NCBI RefSeq assembly: GCF_003286085.1
Contig: NW_020825288.1
Coordinates: 11,036,001 to 11,100,000 of the forward strand
DNA: 64,000 nucleotides
Reading direction: 5' to 3'
From: Drosophila persimilis
Lineage: Eukaryota > Arthropoda > Insecta > Diptera > Drosophilidae
Positions 34,801 through 48,200 of this stretch are shown here, in pieces. The notes beneath the pieces were generated by a model, which ran no database searches, was not told the DNA's origin, and worked only from the letters and a program-made list of their open reading frames with translations. Made by a program: the position numbers and the translations under genes. Every line of letters begins with the position of its first letter. Within the stretch, counting starts at the first letter, position 1.

Positions 34801-37800
34801 GGCGGGTAGCTATGCCCGGAAGCGAAAAGGCCATTGTATGCCATTATATTGATTCAAGCTAACGAAACGCTGCAAGTGCAATGAATAATCCAACCTTAAT
34901 ATGTGTGCATATTTGGGACGCTTAACCCCTGACCAACCTAGCAATTTCCTAGGAATAAGAAAGGAAACAATATACTTTCGGTATTAGACCTTTGTTAAAT
35001 TCATAATTAATCAAATGGATCAATCTCAATCGGTTAGCTGCCACTGCAAGACTTCTAATCTGAGCTGAAACAAATAGAAAATGATTCATAAATTACGGGC
35101 ATTTCGAGAAATCCATACCGAAGCCATTTAAATTCAATTTCATCAGTCATTATTCTGGCTAGGTTGAAACCAATCCAAACACACGCATGTCAAAGTTCAT
35201 CGGCTGCTGCTACTCGCATTATTTACACTCGAAACCAGGCTCGGCCGCTGTGCAAATGTTTGAATTTATGTAGCGGTTTCAAATATTGAATTGAATATTA
35301 TGGGAATATCTGAGAGCGTTCTGCTGGCTGGTCAGCCGTTCGGGCCAGCTGGGGCACGGCACACATGCATTGTGTTTGCTTGGTCCGGCGGCGGCAGTAC
35401 CAGTAGGAGGGGTATCGATTGCGTTTTGCTGTTTGTTTGCTGGCCAGGTTTAATAGCCACTGTTCTGCATGCATAATATGAGTTCGGCCATAGTGCAATT
35501 TTCCATTAATACCCTTCAACCTTACATTTCCCCCATCTCTGTTACGAAACTTAATTCAAGTTGCATGCGGCGTCGTTACATTAATTGAAAACTTTGATTG
35601 AACACACACAAACAGATGAGGACAAATCTAAGCCACCACACAGATACACAACACCCACACACACACACCAATACAGAAACACACATGCTGGACTGGCTAA
35701 CCGAGCTGCCCACATTCTGGTCTGCCGCTGTTCGGCTCTCCAACTTTGTTTGGCCTTTCCTTGGAACTCGACTCTACTCTACTCGACTCGACTCGATTCT
35801 GTCGCTGGACAGGCATTCATTTCCGTATGACTTGAACATTTTGCGGCTTTTCACTTTGCGGTTATCCCCAGCACAAACCGCAAATGTAAAACTAATGGCA
35901 TTCCAAAATTTATGAATGCAATGCCCCGTGTATGCTCCTGTGTGTGAGTCCTTGAGTGGGTCTTCTGTACAGGGCTTTGATAATTATTTTGCCATTAGAA
36001 TCCGATTAGTTGCAAAATTTCCGTGCCGCACATATGCAGCTTCATCTGTGTCTGTATGTGGACCAAACTTGGCCTGTGAGTCGAGTCGTTTGATTCATTT
36101 CCGCTGTCATGTGCGGTTTCTGGCTCCATCCCCGTTGCATTCCACCAACCACCAACCACCATCCACCATCCACCGCTTGGCTCCGCGAACTTCTGGTTGC
36201 AGTTTGGCTTTAAAAATTTAACGCCCATAAGCGCGATTATCAGAGGCATTATGAGCTGCCTGATGAAGTACAAACAGCTAAAATAAATAAGTTGCTTCTT
36301 AACCCTATGCGCTCCAGCATCCAGCTTCCAGAATCCCGCATCCACCATCCGCTACTTGGACTGGCAGCTTAAATATTTTCAGCGTCAATACGCTCGCAAT
36401 TTCACCCATTTGGCATCAATAAACTATAAAAGCGAAATGCTTGCGGCTCTCTCTGTCTGGTGAGTTTTTATGGAGGCCAAAGAGAGGGAGACATGGTTCC
36501 GCCGCTGATGCTGCGGGCTGTAGTAAATATAAAAGTAAACGCCAAGTACATAGACAACACACAGTCAGCGCAAGTCAATGCCAATGGTCGGGTATGGTGG
36601 AAGGGCTGCTTGGCTTCATGGTTATATGCAGTGTACAATTTATGACTTGAGCGCATTCCACAAAAACATTTGCGCCTCGGTCTAGTCAGCACCAAAAAAA
36701 AAAAAACAGCAAGGCACGAACAAAAAAAACAACGAAGAATGTGGTAGAGTGCTTAGTGCTTAGTCAAGTCGGTGATGGAGTGCGGTGGCTATTGACGTGG
36801 CTGCTTCTGGGGATGCTGTTGCTTGCATTTAATGTCTTCTTGGGTGCATAACTGGCGGCGTAAATAAAGAACCCGTACAATCACAATAACTGCAAATTGG
36901 TTTAGGCCGTAAATTTATATTTCAAGAAGAGAATATTATTATACGAAACATATATATTTTGGAAGTCTAAAAATTTGGAATTTAAAGCTAATTGCCTTAT
37001 TTTACAGATTATTATATATGTAACTATAAGGCAATGACTAATAAGCACTTTCAATAGGATTGTACTTCTCTTATTGATACCCCTGGGTAAGAGTAGAGTC
37101 TCCATTGGCCCCTAGACAGTTGCAAAACGGTCTCGGTGAGCCCATCAATAATTGATCTAACCTACTCGAAGCTCAAGTAATACTGAACTGAGTTCTGTGG
37201 CTCCTTTGACAGGATTATTTGGCAGGTCAATCAATATAAAATAAGTCAGGCGCACTGATTACAAAGGAATGCATCATTAGTCTGGCGAATAATCTTCTTC
37301 TGTGTTTACCCTTCATTTGCGCTGACAGAAAAACCTTCCAAAATCTCTCTTGAATTAAGTGCAGAAGGTCTGTTCTGTGCAATCATTTGGATCCATCCTT
37401 AAACTGCCACAATCTCTGGGACGAAAAGTTTTGCTCTGAATGACTTTTCCTTGCCTTTAAATGCTAATTATAAGTTGTTTTTGTGCACAGACAGAAACAA
37501 AAGTTTATACAAACTAGATATGCATATGCCAAATAAACATAAATTCATATGTACGGTACATCCGATGGAAAAATTACTGAGTGTTTAATTCAGAAAGCAT
37601 ATGAAAAGTTTATCCTTCAGATGGGGACTAAGGGCCAAAGAGCCGGAGAATAAAACATGATGTCTCTTAATAACTTTTTGCTAGCATTTTGTTTGCTGTT
37701 TTCTCATTTTTGTTTGGCTCTTTCTTGTTAGCATGCTAACACACACACAGATACACTCAAACAGCCACACACACTCAGCTCGGACGAGCGTGGAAGCGGG

Positions 37801-40800
37801 CGTGGAAAAGCCTCTGGCAAAACTCTACTTTGACATTGTCCTAGTCCCCCTCCATGTCCCGTGTCCATTTCCATGTCCATGGTGGTGATGCCGGTTCTGG
37901 TGCTATTTCTGGCTATGGCTTTGGCTCTTGAAGAGCTGCTCGCTGGGCAATATTCTGTGCAAATTAACTTGTTTCAATTAATAATCCCCCAGCAAATATG
38001 TCAACCACATGGGCCCGGGGCAAGAGGTCCTGTAGCTGCTGCTGCTGAAAGTCAAAAACTATGCAAACTTTTAGCTGACTTTGACATTTATGGTTTTCCC
38101 CGGGGTTGGCTCAACTTGCTACCGGGAGAGATTGGGAGCTGGGGGAAAAGTTTTCCATTGCCCCATTGGATTTTCCGATCGGACCGGCCTTTCTCCCTCT
38201 CTCTCTGTTGACTGTTCAAAGTTTTTGGCAATACTTTGCCCAAACATACGCTTAGTTTCCGGGCTTCATTTGGCTAATGAGTTGACCCTGTCCAGGGCCT
38301 TAAAGCCGACTGCCGCGTGCATTTTGGCCCCTCGCCAGTCACTCGGCTTTGTACACATTAACAGATATTTGCAGTCGTTTTTGGAGCAGGATGCTCGGAA
38401 AGGGGTAAACGGCAAATGGGATTGGAAAGCAGCAGCATAACAGAATGGGGAGTGGAAACAAGTTGGCAAGTTGTGTGTGACAGTGCGTTGCTGTTGGCCT
38501 GGCCTTATGGCCGCGCTGGTGCCATCTTTTTGGTTTAATCCAATTTATGCTACTCGCAAAACTTTTGTAAAACAACTTAAAAGTTTTGCGCTTAAATAGC
38601 ATCAAGTCAAATCGAAAAAAAAGAAAATAAAGTATGAAATGACTTTACTCCAGGCGCAAGAACAAGAGAAAATTCCATGAAGAAAGGTCGCCTTTCTTGG
38701 ACAGGCTGTGTGTATGTCTATGTGTGTATAATCTGTGTGTACTCTGTGTGTGGAAAATTAAATAAATTGTTCATTTTGACACATTTTGCCACGTTGACTT
38801 ATTCCCCATCGTCCCTCTAGGTTTCTGTGTGTCTCGCTTTCTCTCTCTCTCTCGCCGGTCGAAGAAACTCATTCGCCCTGTTGGCCAGCAGCCTCGTTAG
38901 CCAGGGTCTCTGCGCCGCTACTACTGCTGCTGCTGCTGATACTGACGACAACACGAATCAGCTATAAAATAGTTTTTGACGCTGACGCATGCCGCATAGC
39001 AATTTCTCGACTTTCCCTAGTCGGGGCTACAAGCTTGCCTTTTATTTATTTGCTTAGAATTTTTCGCACGCCTCTTCCAGGAAGCGAACCCTTTTAGGTT
39101 CGGGTCACTCCGTCCCCAGCCAGGGCTAATAAAGTTGTCGAAAAAAATTGTTTAACCATAATGATATGCTTTGGGGACAAGTGTTGTAATCCTTTTTGTG
39201 GCATAACCCGTTTAATATGTATTGAAATTCACAAAAGAAACCCACATTAAGTGTTCCTGTCCCAGTCCCAGTCCCAGTCCCAGTCTCTGTCCCCAGACCC
39301 AGACGTAACTTTTCAGAAAACTTTCATAAGTTGTAAGCTTAACAACGGTTGACGGCACAATTTGCTTCGCCACTGCAAAAAGCGGCAAATTTGATCAAAA
39401 AAAGAAGCCAAAGTCAAAGATGCAAAAGTCAAATGTGTGCCAGTGGCCAATTTCCATTGGTCGGATGGTCGGTTGCTCTGATGGCTGGTTGGTTAGTGGC
39501 CATGCAAGCAATCATGTTACAAATTTCGTACTGCAGAAAGCAAAACCAAGCCAGTCTTCCGTCTCCCATTTCCCACTGTTTATCGACGGTGGGAGAGCCG
39601 CGCCCAGCTGGTGCTTCTACAGTTGGCATACAACTCCGGCCATTCTTTTGCCCTATGACCCCCCTTTCTGTGCTGTGCAATACGGCTGCTGTGTTTAGAG
39701 ACTTTTACAAGTCTACGTGCCAAAGAGCTTGCTGTTTGTTGTGTTCACTGCGATTGCAATTGGAAAAATGTTGAGTACGGAGTACACGCCATAGCCAGTC
39801 GCAGTGCCAGCCACAGTCCAGCTGTGGCGGCGATTAATCAAAAATTGTTTACTCCAAGTGATGGATGTGCAACATGGTTTTGCCCTTCAGATCGGTTGAG
39901 GCTCGGTTGGCTACTGAAATAGCTAAGCAGAGGCACATTTTTGGCGTTCCCAGGGTGCAGATACGGTATACGCTAGAGGGCCATCATATTTACATGTGAT
40001 ATATAGAAAATGTTGCAGTGGCAGTGGCAGTCGCAGGCAGCCGCATACAGGGAAGCAGTTCTTCTTCTTCCATTTCTTTTTAGCCGTTTTTTGTCCTGTC
40101 AAAGACTGCACCAACTGTTTGGCCATTTGTTCTGGGAGACAGAGAGATAGTAGAGAGCGGCAGCAGCAGCAGCAGCGACTAGAGACTGGTTACACGACGA
40201 GCTTCGTTTTCATTTTTCCATGTCATGTGTCAGCGCAGCGTCTCGCCCAGCGGCAATCACAGACGTTGCAGGACGCACGCTGCACACCACACGCCACACG
40301 CCGCACGCCGCACGGCACTCGTTCTATGCAAATGCGAGTATAAATGGATAACTCCATCATCGCAATTCATGCCACTGCCGCTACTGTCGCTGCTGCTGCT
40401 GCTGCTGTAACTGCTGTAACGCAACTGTAACTGCCGCAGTAACAGCCTCACTCACACTCGCACTCACAAAGCGCTGTGGCAGTAGTCGTTGCCATTGTGT
40501 TAGTAAGTAGCAGTAGAGCCATGACCGCGAAGCGACAGTCGCAATCGCAACAATTGTGTTTGCTCTGGTCGTCCTCGACCATCCGCTGCCACCAGGCCTC
40601 TGTCGCTTTCGCTGTCGCTGCCTCTGTCTCTGTCTCGGCCCTTTTCCTCCCCGCTGCCTGTTCCACTGCCTCTCTGACGACTGCTATTCTTTTTTTGGCC
40701 CTTCTGCTGAGTGCAATTTGGCCAACAGCAGAAATTATGCAAAACGAAAAAAAAATGGCATGCAAACTTGGCATAAATCAATAGAAAATTTATACGTTTC

Positions 40801-43800
40801 GCAAAAGTGAACAGTTTTAGCGTGTCTGCAGCGGAGGTCTAGAATTTCGCGTGTTCTCCTCGTACTACGAGTAGTTTCCTTTTTTTGGGTTCTTCTCTTT
40901 TAACATGACATCTGAAATGATATTCCCTTTGTCAGGGAAAATTTCCCTGCTGAGTTTAAGTCCCCTAAATCACTGGATAAGCACATTGATGTTGTCAACA
41001 GCCGGGATTCGGATTCTCTTTAGTATGCAAATCAGAGATTTCACTTTGCAAATTAAAGTCGTCGACATTTTTGGGTAGTGGGATTTCAGTTTCAAAGAAA
41101 ATCAGGGTTTAATGATCTCAAATTAGTTGATATCTTAAGCAAAGGTTGCTATCTAAAGGTCCTTCTATATTTATCATGATAATTATAATAAAGAAAATAA
41201 ATAGACTCATAATACGTATTATTAGTACTCTGCATAAATAGAAAACCCCTTAAGCACTACATTGTACATAGCTTCGAGTCGCTAAAGCAATTAATCATCC
41301 ATTGATTTCCCAGTAGGATTTCCAACTTTCGAGTAACTTAGCTCGTCTAATGGCCCCAAGGCAGGAACAAACACACGGAGAAGGCAGAGAGAGAGACAGA
41401 GAGAGAGGGAGAGTCAAGCCTTACATTGTCAAGAGGAATCGAGGCGCTTTCCCATTAGTCGGCTTAGCTAATTATTAACTGCATTAGATTCTGACAAATG
41501 ACAAATTGCGTTGCCATACACCATACACCTTGTGTGGGCTCCGTGTTCTTGATTCTGCTTTCCTCCTCCATGTTTTCCTTGTAGCACATACGAGTATGTA
41601 TGTACTCTGTTGCCGCTAAGTATTTTTGACAGAAAATTAGTAGCTCAGAGAAAGAGAACGGTAGGGAAACACACCCAACACATAAACACCATTCAGGTAA
41701 TATATTCGGCATAAGCTCCGAAAAATTTCCAACACTTTGGGCCTGGTCATTTATCATTAAAAATAACCATACTGCGAAAAGCGAAATGCGTAATTATTGG
41801 CTTGCGGCTATGTGTGGCGGGGGGAAATGTAGGCGAATGATTGAATGTGTTTCATCAAATATGTAACATGAATTATAATTTTTACATATTTGCGACCGCC
41901 GTCTGCTCTTCATACGCGCCACAGTGTCGTTCTATCGGGCAAAGAAATGGAAAGCCCTCGCGTGCCTAGACCAAATCCAACATATTCCGGCGAGCAGCGA
42001 ACGACAGCAAAATGAGCTATGGAGAGCGCGCCAGAAGTGCCGATTTGTGGTTTGGCTTGGGGCAGCAGCTGTGGCAGGGGCAAGGACTAAGTGTGCGTGT
42101 GTGTGTGTTTGTGTGTCTGGAAAGGTGCCGGCCTTCTATCTGCATACATTGTACATTGTGTGTGATATGGAAGAGATCTAAAGTAGGCACACTTGTAGGG
42201 AACTGGGGCATAACGCACTCAACGCGGCATAAATTAAAATTTGTATGCCAGCGCGTTCTCTCTTCCGTACTACATACGGGGCTGTGCTCCGATTTTTGCT
42301 CTCTTCTTTTCCATTCTGTTGTGTTTCCTGATGTGTTGTGTTATACTAATTCACAGCTCTCAGTCCTTAGTCCCAGCGCCGCAGCGGAGTCGGGATTGCG
42401 TGGCAAGTGAAACACAACACGCACACGGATCGGATCGGAGCAGAGCGTGGCACGAGACAGAGGCGAAAAGCTCAGTTTTTAGTGGCCTGGCGGCGGCGCG
42501 AGTCACGTTATAATTCGCTGGCTAGCAATCCAAGCCGCAGGACCGACCGAGTGGCATTCATTTGCTAATCAAAACAAATGAAAACAACATGAATTATGGC
42601 CAGAAGAAGCAAAGGCTAATAAGGGTTAAAGCCGCAGAGTTCAGCAAATGAAATACCACCAGAAGGCGTCCCACACACATGTGGCTTCCACACATGGGCC
42701 TGCGTGTGTGTGTATCACATTTTTAATGAAATTGTTCAAATGTGGTTTTGCCTCTTGCAACATTCTCCAAGCTCTGTGACATACGTAATTTGAATATATG
42801 GCACTAGGTCTTTGTCCCTGCCACAGGTCAATGTTGTTGGGTTTGGTTATGGGTCTGGTTCGGTGGTGCTGTGTGGTTGGAGGCTCAACTATTTCTATTC
42901 GCTATCCGGTCTCCGCTCATTGCCATTTGAAGCTTTCAAGCCTGCCAGTTTGATAAATAATGAAGTCATATGTCTAGAGTTGAATTTTATACTATCACGC
43001 AATTGCCAGAGCCATAGGCAGGGCCAGAGCCAGAGCTAGAGCCAGACCAGACCAGACCAAGACTCGCTGAACGCTTCCTCCCTTTGTCTAACAAAACGTC
43101 GTACATTGTATGTGACGCCCACATTTTCGCAACTTTTTATGTAATCGTAAAAATATTTTTATGATTTCATAATTTTACAGTGTTCGCCGGGGGCCGGGGA
43201 GCCACTTGTTTATGACCCAGGGCCCAGTACCTTGCGCCCTGCCCCCTGCCCCTGCCCCCTGCCACCCCTACGCTGTCTCTGTCCCCGTTCCTGCAAATTT
43301 GTGGCATTTTTATTTTTTTTACTTTTCTCTTCTCTGGATTAATTTTGTAATTTTCCAGTGCGGGCATGCAGCAGTATCATCTCTCCCCGGCTAGTGGTAC
43401 AAAACGGTGCTTTAAGATCAGGCCAAACCAGGCCAGGATCTGGCTACCGCGAACGCTAATCTTAGCCTTGACTCATATCGCAGCATTTTGTTTGAAATTT
43501 TATGCAAAAAAATACCATAACCCAACTGTAAAAAGTTGCCTTGCTACAAGTACGAGCACGGCATGCTCAAATGGAATCACAGCGGGTGGCCCACAGCCCG
43601 TACTGTGTCCTGTCTGATTCTATTTCTATCTAAGCATACACACGTGTGTGTGTGGGGAATAGACACATACACATACACACAGACACACGGATACACATAC
43701 CATACAAGATACAAGCACCAGCCAGCATGTATTTGTTTAAGGCTCGGCTACCTTTCAACAAGGACAACAGCAGAGCAGAGCACACCGCTCACAGCTTGAA

Positions 43801-44938
43801 AAATGTTTGTTGTCAACATTTTCAGTTTGCATCGTTAGCTTAAAAGCGTGCGGCAGGGCCCCAGCACAATGGGGGCGAAAATCGATAAATGAGACAAACC
43901 GTGCGATTTAGCCCCCAGCACCACAGCACACAAAGGACTTTCGTTTTGATCAGAAAATAGAAAACTGAGGTTACACCAAGGCCACTCCATTGGGTGTGGT
44001 TCAAGTGTCGTGAAAGCTGTGTCGTTCGCTCAAACAGAAATTAATTATTCCAATGAATTTGTTGAGTGAAAAAAAGTGAAATAAAAGTGAAAACTCTGGG
44101 AAAAGTTTATGAATATTCCTGTTAATGGCTTGGCCTCATCCGCAGTGGGGCAAGGGGTGTGGCAAGTAGATGGGCTCACAGCTTTTGGCTCACAGCTGCG
44201 TTTCAATCATAACAATTGTAGGGAATAAATAAATACATAAATAAATGTACATGTCCAACAGGTATCAGCCGCAACGCCTCTGAGCGTATCCCTCGTCTTG
44301 TGCCAAGGAGCCAGCGACCCGCCTTGGATTTAGAACTTTCTATAAATATTTCTCCTCACTGATGGCAAAGTTATGGCAAACTCTTGCAATTAAACTGTCA
44401 GACTTATGAATTCATTAAATATTTTAATTGTAGCTTTTGAATAATTAAAATTCCATTTATATGGCCGCACAGACACACCCACTGCACACAGATACACATA
44501 CCTCAAGCCATAAATCTGCGATTAATTAAAAGCCCCGTTGCCGTTCCCATTCCCTGTCCTCCGCCCTCTCTGCTTGGCATCCAACTTTGAACATCCCGGG
44601 TGTATACGTAATAGCAATTAAACTTAATTACAAAAACATAACCCAAAACTCAATTGCAAATCGCTTCTGTGGTGGACTCTGCCACTCATTGCGCCCTCTA
44701 TTGAACTGGAGAACTCGTACTGAACTGTCAGTGGCACGAGCGATTTGCAATTTATGCAAATCACTGCGCTCAAGGTGAGCGCAGGATAACAACGTAACCG
44801 TCAAAAGGGAAAAGGGGTAAAAAAGGAGTAGCCAGCTCTTGCTGTCGTTCTGTGGATTGTTTTGCTTAACTTTGCATTCTAATCACATTTTCATTCATAT
44901 TCGAACTCGAATTCGAATTCGCGCTCGCCACCACTCAC
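25845..44938. other. Distal half of the intron, no gene seen
   Basis: This holds (AACTG)4 at 26991-27010, GGAGCT repeats near 27400-27422, CAG/CTG tracts near 30130-30160, 33465-33510, 40160-40177 and 40390-40410, TCCCAG repeats near 39261-39285, AT-rich DNA at 36900-37080 and 41160-41240, and a perfect 14-bp palindrome at 37727-37740. Two frames have more mixed composition (minus strand 28558-28809 and 30395-30751), but neither matches a family I know. TTCGAA-type inverted repeats lie near the donor (44899-44928). Confidence 0.5.
37727..37740. repeat. Perfect 14-bp palindrome
   Basis: GTTAGCATGCTAAC equals its own reverse complement and is followed by a CA-rich run. Function unknown. Confidence 0.8.
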
Positions 44939-45131
44939 CTGGATCGTCGTCGTCGTCCCAATCGATTTGACCGGAAGTTATATTGATGTGAGCCGCAAAT
45001 AGGAAGAGCGTGAATAAAGCCAAATGGCGCTGCCAGCAGCGTCTGCTGGCATTGGCATAGGAAGTTGTTACGTGCATTGTGGAAGTCCTTTTAGCTCGGT
45101 TCGCTCTGGCTTTCAATTCTACCAAATCCAT
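44939..45131 (-). CDS. First coding exon (signal peptide) of a Sidestep-family Ig receptor, partial gene
   Basis: This minus-strand exon encodes 64 residues plus one base of the next codon. From the second Met (residue 19, ATG at 45077-45075) it reads as a typical secretory signal peptide: a basic n-region (SRRCWQRH), a hydrophobic core (LALFTLFLFAAHI), then a probable cleavage zone (NITSGQ) and an acidic run WDDDDDP. The donor is CCAG|GTGAGT at 44939/44938, leaving phase 1. That matches the acceptor phase of the Ig exon at 7653-7785, and the junction codon becomes GTC (Val). Two starts are possible. Met1 at 45131 has an ACACA context but adds 18 charged residues before the signal peptide; Met19 has a CCACA context and is more usual for a secreted protein, so I prefer it. 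The role as an axon or synapse guidance receptor is inferred from the Ig exon. Linking two exons 37 kb apart is inference from phase, strand and content. Confidence 0.7.
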
Positions 45132-45280
45132 TGTGTAGCGTATAATAATTTATATGCAGGTTGTGCTCGTTTATTTTGCGGCTTTCGCTGCTTTCACTGC
45201 CGTTGGGGCTGGTGATTGTGTGTTGCTGATGTTGTTTTCAATTTAATTTTCTCAAAAAAATGCAGCTACTCTCACCCACA
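45132..45280 (-). other. Probable 5' leader of the Side-family gene
   Basis: Read on the minus strand, the sequence just before the first ATG is rich in A and C with CAACA, ACACA and AAAGC words, the usual look of a Drosophila 5' UTR. It carries a TATAAA at 45154-45149. A start about 30 nt downstream of that box would fall after Met1 but before Met19, which would favour the internal start. No good initiator is visible at that place, so the TATA may be chance. The true transcription start may lie further upstream or in another exon. Confidence 0.3.
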
Positions 45281-48200
45281 CGCAGGAACACACTTATACA
45301 CACAAAGAGACGCGAGCGCGAAAACAAAAGTTTTTCCTGCTGCTACTGCTGAGGCTCAAAGGATGCCTGGGTCGGGATCGCATTAAACCTTTCGCTCGTT
45401 CTAATAAAGCAGCATGGGCAAGCGAATATTTCCTAAAATTCGTTGTAATGCCGACCGACTTTCTCCTTCTCCTTGAGCTTGAGCTGGAGCTGATTCTGGG
45501 CACGGAGCGCGTGCCGCTTTCCTCGAGACCTGCAACTACTAATTAAGTTGTTTCATTTACAGTTTTTGCCCGGAGCATAACTTTGGCAAGGCTGCTGCTG
45601 CTGATGATTTTGCTGCCGTGTTTCGTGGCATTGAAGTGTGCGAATTTCTCCAATTCTTGCATTGTTTAGTTCTTCAGCTTTTCAATTTTCCGATTCCAAT
45701 TTTCTGCAGAAGAGGGAGTAGAGAAAAGGTGAGAAAATTGTAAGAATTGTATTTATAATTACATAAATTATAAGTTGTGTGTTTTACCAAGGGGAAAATA
45801 CAGAATCATTTTTAAGTGGATTAGCTAATTGCCCGATTGCATGTGCCCTCATGAGATAATAAAGATAATTTTCTCTTGACTCGATAGTTGTGTTTCCTTA
45901 ACCAATATTAAGCCAGGAGATATGTATATGTGTGACCTAAATAAAAACTGTGCCGAAAGTATCTCGAATACTCGTACTTGAACTCGTAAGACTTCAGCTT
46001 CATTCTGCTCAACATGTTGGCCCCCCGCGAAAACGGAAATTAGTTTCACTTTCCAAAGCCAACAAGAAACACAATACCGTCGGCGACTTTGCTCATTGAA
46101 CTCCCCTGCACTCTTCACATCATCAACGCCCCCTCTGGTGCAGACTGTTGCCTACATTTTGGGGGACGGCACGGCACTATCTGCAGTGCCTAATTTGGCA
46201 TAGTTTGGGGCACCTCTCTCGACGCTCCTCTGCCTGGCTTATTATGCGCACTTCAAACTTTAGACAACGCTGCAGCAGCAGCAGCAGCAGCAGAGCCAGA
46301 GGCAGGAGCAGCAGGCACAGCCAGTGGCAACAACACCACATTGTTGTACATGTTGGCAAACATCTCACGCCACGGCTGCCTGCATATCCCAGACCCTTCC
46401 TGCCTCAGCCTTCTGCCACCCACAGGCTGGGTGCTTCCTTATGCAGGCAGCCACTCACTCAAATTTCGAGTGCAGCAGCAGCAAGGCCGCTGCAGCAAAT
46501 TTTGTATACATTTCGTTTAATTTGGCCCGCTGCCGAGGGCCTCTCCCCGAAAACTTTAGCGACACTGTTTTGGAAGGGAAATGTAATACAGAAAAAACCC
46601 AACCGAAACAAACCAAAAAACTGAATAAAACGGTGAGGAGTGGAGTGGTGGGTAAAAAAAGAAAAAGTTGTCTGCCGAAATCAACGCCACTTTCGCCACA
46701 AGCATTAAGCATTGCATGCAAAATTACCAGCGAGTGGTTTGTATTTCCACTCTGATTGCTGTTTAACATGGTTACATTGTCCTTGGAACTGAATCCTGAA
46801 TCCGAATCTGAGTCCGTTGCCTCACTCGTTTCACTCTTGTTTTGATGGTTGTTTCGGTAACGATGCATGTGCATCACATCTATGGTGGCGTGGCCGTGCA
46901 TCATGACATGCTCTAGTTGCAAACTTTTCTGTTTCTGCTTCTGTTTTGCCACCACTCTTTCGTTCGTTCTCTTTTTCGGGGCATTTTTTGTATCGCTTTA
47001 TTTATATGTATGCATATGGGACAAGTGGCACGAAAAACACAACAAAACTGAACTCAGCTGAACAGGGGTTTGCTGCATGTTGCACTAACCCAACCCCAAA
47101 CTTTTATCCCCACAAACATGGCCCCTCTGCTAAGCTTCTTGCTGGACAAACTAATTTGCGCTTAGACACCGGCCACACACAGCCCCTACACAGAAGCAGA
47201 ACAAAACTTTGCGCCTAAACACCCACTTGAGGTGAAGCCAGTTTAGGGGGCACGCAGCAAGCAGCAAGCGGCAAGCGGCAAACATGTGCGGTTACTTCAT
47301 CAACATTTTACGCTCGAGTTGGCCGGGCCAGCCAGCAGAGGGGAGAAAAACAGCCAAGGCACGCAGCAAAAATGTATGCAATGCTGGCTGCTGTTGCTGC
47401 TCCTTCTGTTGCTTGCCTCTCACCTGGCCGGCCAGCCAACAGTAGCAGCAAAATAAACTCAACTCAACTGTTGAAAATCAACTAGCTCCTGGCTGCTACC
47501 CTACCCCCCTGCCACCCTGCCGCTGTACGTGGAGTCCGGAACAAAGTTTGCCTTTAGCTTAATGTTTTTTTACTCCACTTCTCCCTTTCTCGACCAGAGC
47601 AAACACTTGAAAACGTATGTGAGCATTTGTACATATATAAACGTACGTGTGTAGGTATATACGAGTATGTATGCGATCATGTTGCAATTTATTGGTCAAG
47701 GCTCTTCATGTGACCAAAAACCTTTGCCCAGGGCAGGGCTGAATGTCTTCTGTGGATTATATTTTGACTTGGAGATCACACCCAAGCCTTCCAGACAGGC
47801 AGTAGAATCAAATTTTGAGGATACCTGCTCTTGAAGTCTCTGCTTTAAGTTGAAAACAATACGTTCTTCTTTTTTTTTCTTGTGGGAGCCCACTTTGTGG
47901 CATCAGTATCAGCTTTGTCAGTTATTTCTTATCACCAAGCTGCTCGCTCTGCTCAGGCCATGACAAGTCATCGATTTGACAGCACGTTTTGTTGGTTAGC
48001 AATCCTCGCAGACCCCCAGTGTCGTGCAGCTATTTGGACAACGAGTTGAAGTGTTTCGCTCCACGCACTTCAATAAAAACACCTACACGTACACACCCAT
48101 CCACCCAGTCGGCACCCAGGCAGCCACCAGCCACCAGTAAGCAGCTAGTTGCGTGACTAGCAGCTCCAGCGATACGCATACGCAGTGTGAGCCAGCACTG

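Larger units (their letters stand above)
7786..44938 (-). other. 37-kb intron 1 of the Side-family gene
   Basis: The interval between the GTGAGT donor at 44938 and the TTGCAG acceptor at 7786 is 37,153 nt. I saw no further minus-strand exon of the gene inside it. The intron contains a DINE-1-like element, a full-length R1-clade LINE in the same orientation as the host gene, and many microsatellites. Very long first introns are usual for Drosophila neuronal receptor genes and often hold enhancers. The intron call depends on the two exons being one gene, which phase and content support but do not prove. Confidence 0.6.

Noticed and set aside
36425..36465. TATAAAAG followed by CTG|GTGAGT, like a promoter with a tiny first exon
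   Set aside because: No initiator at the proper distance, and the donor would fall within a few bases of the start.
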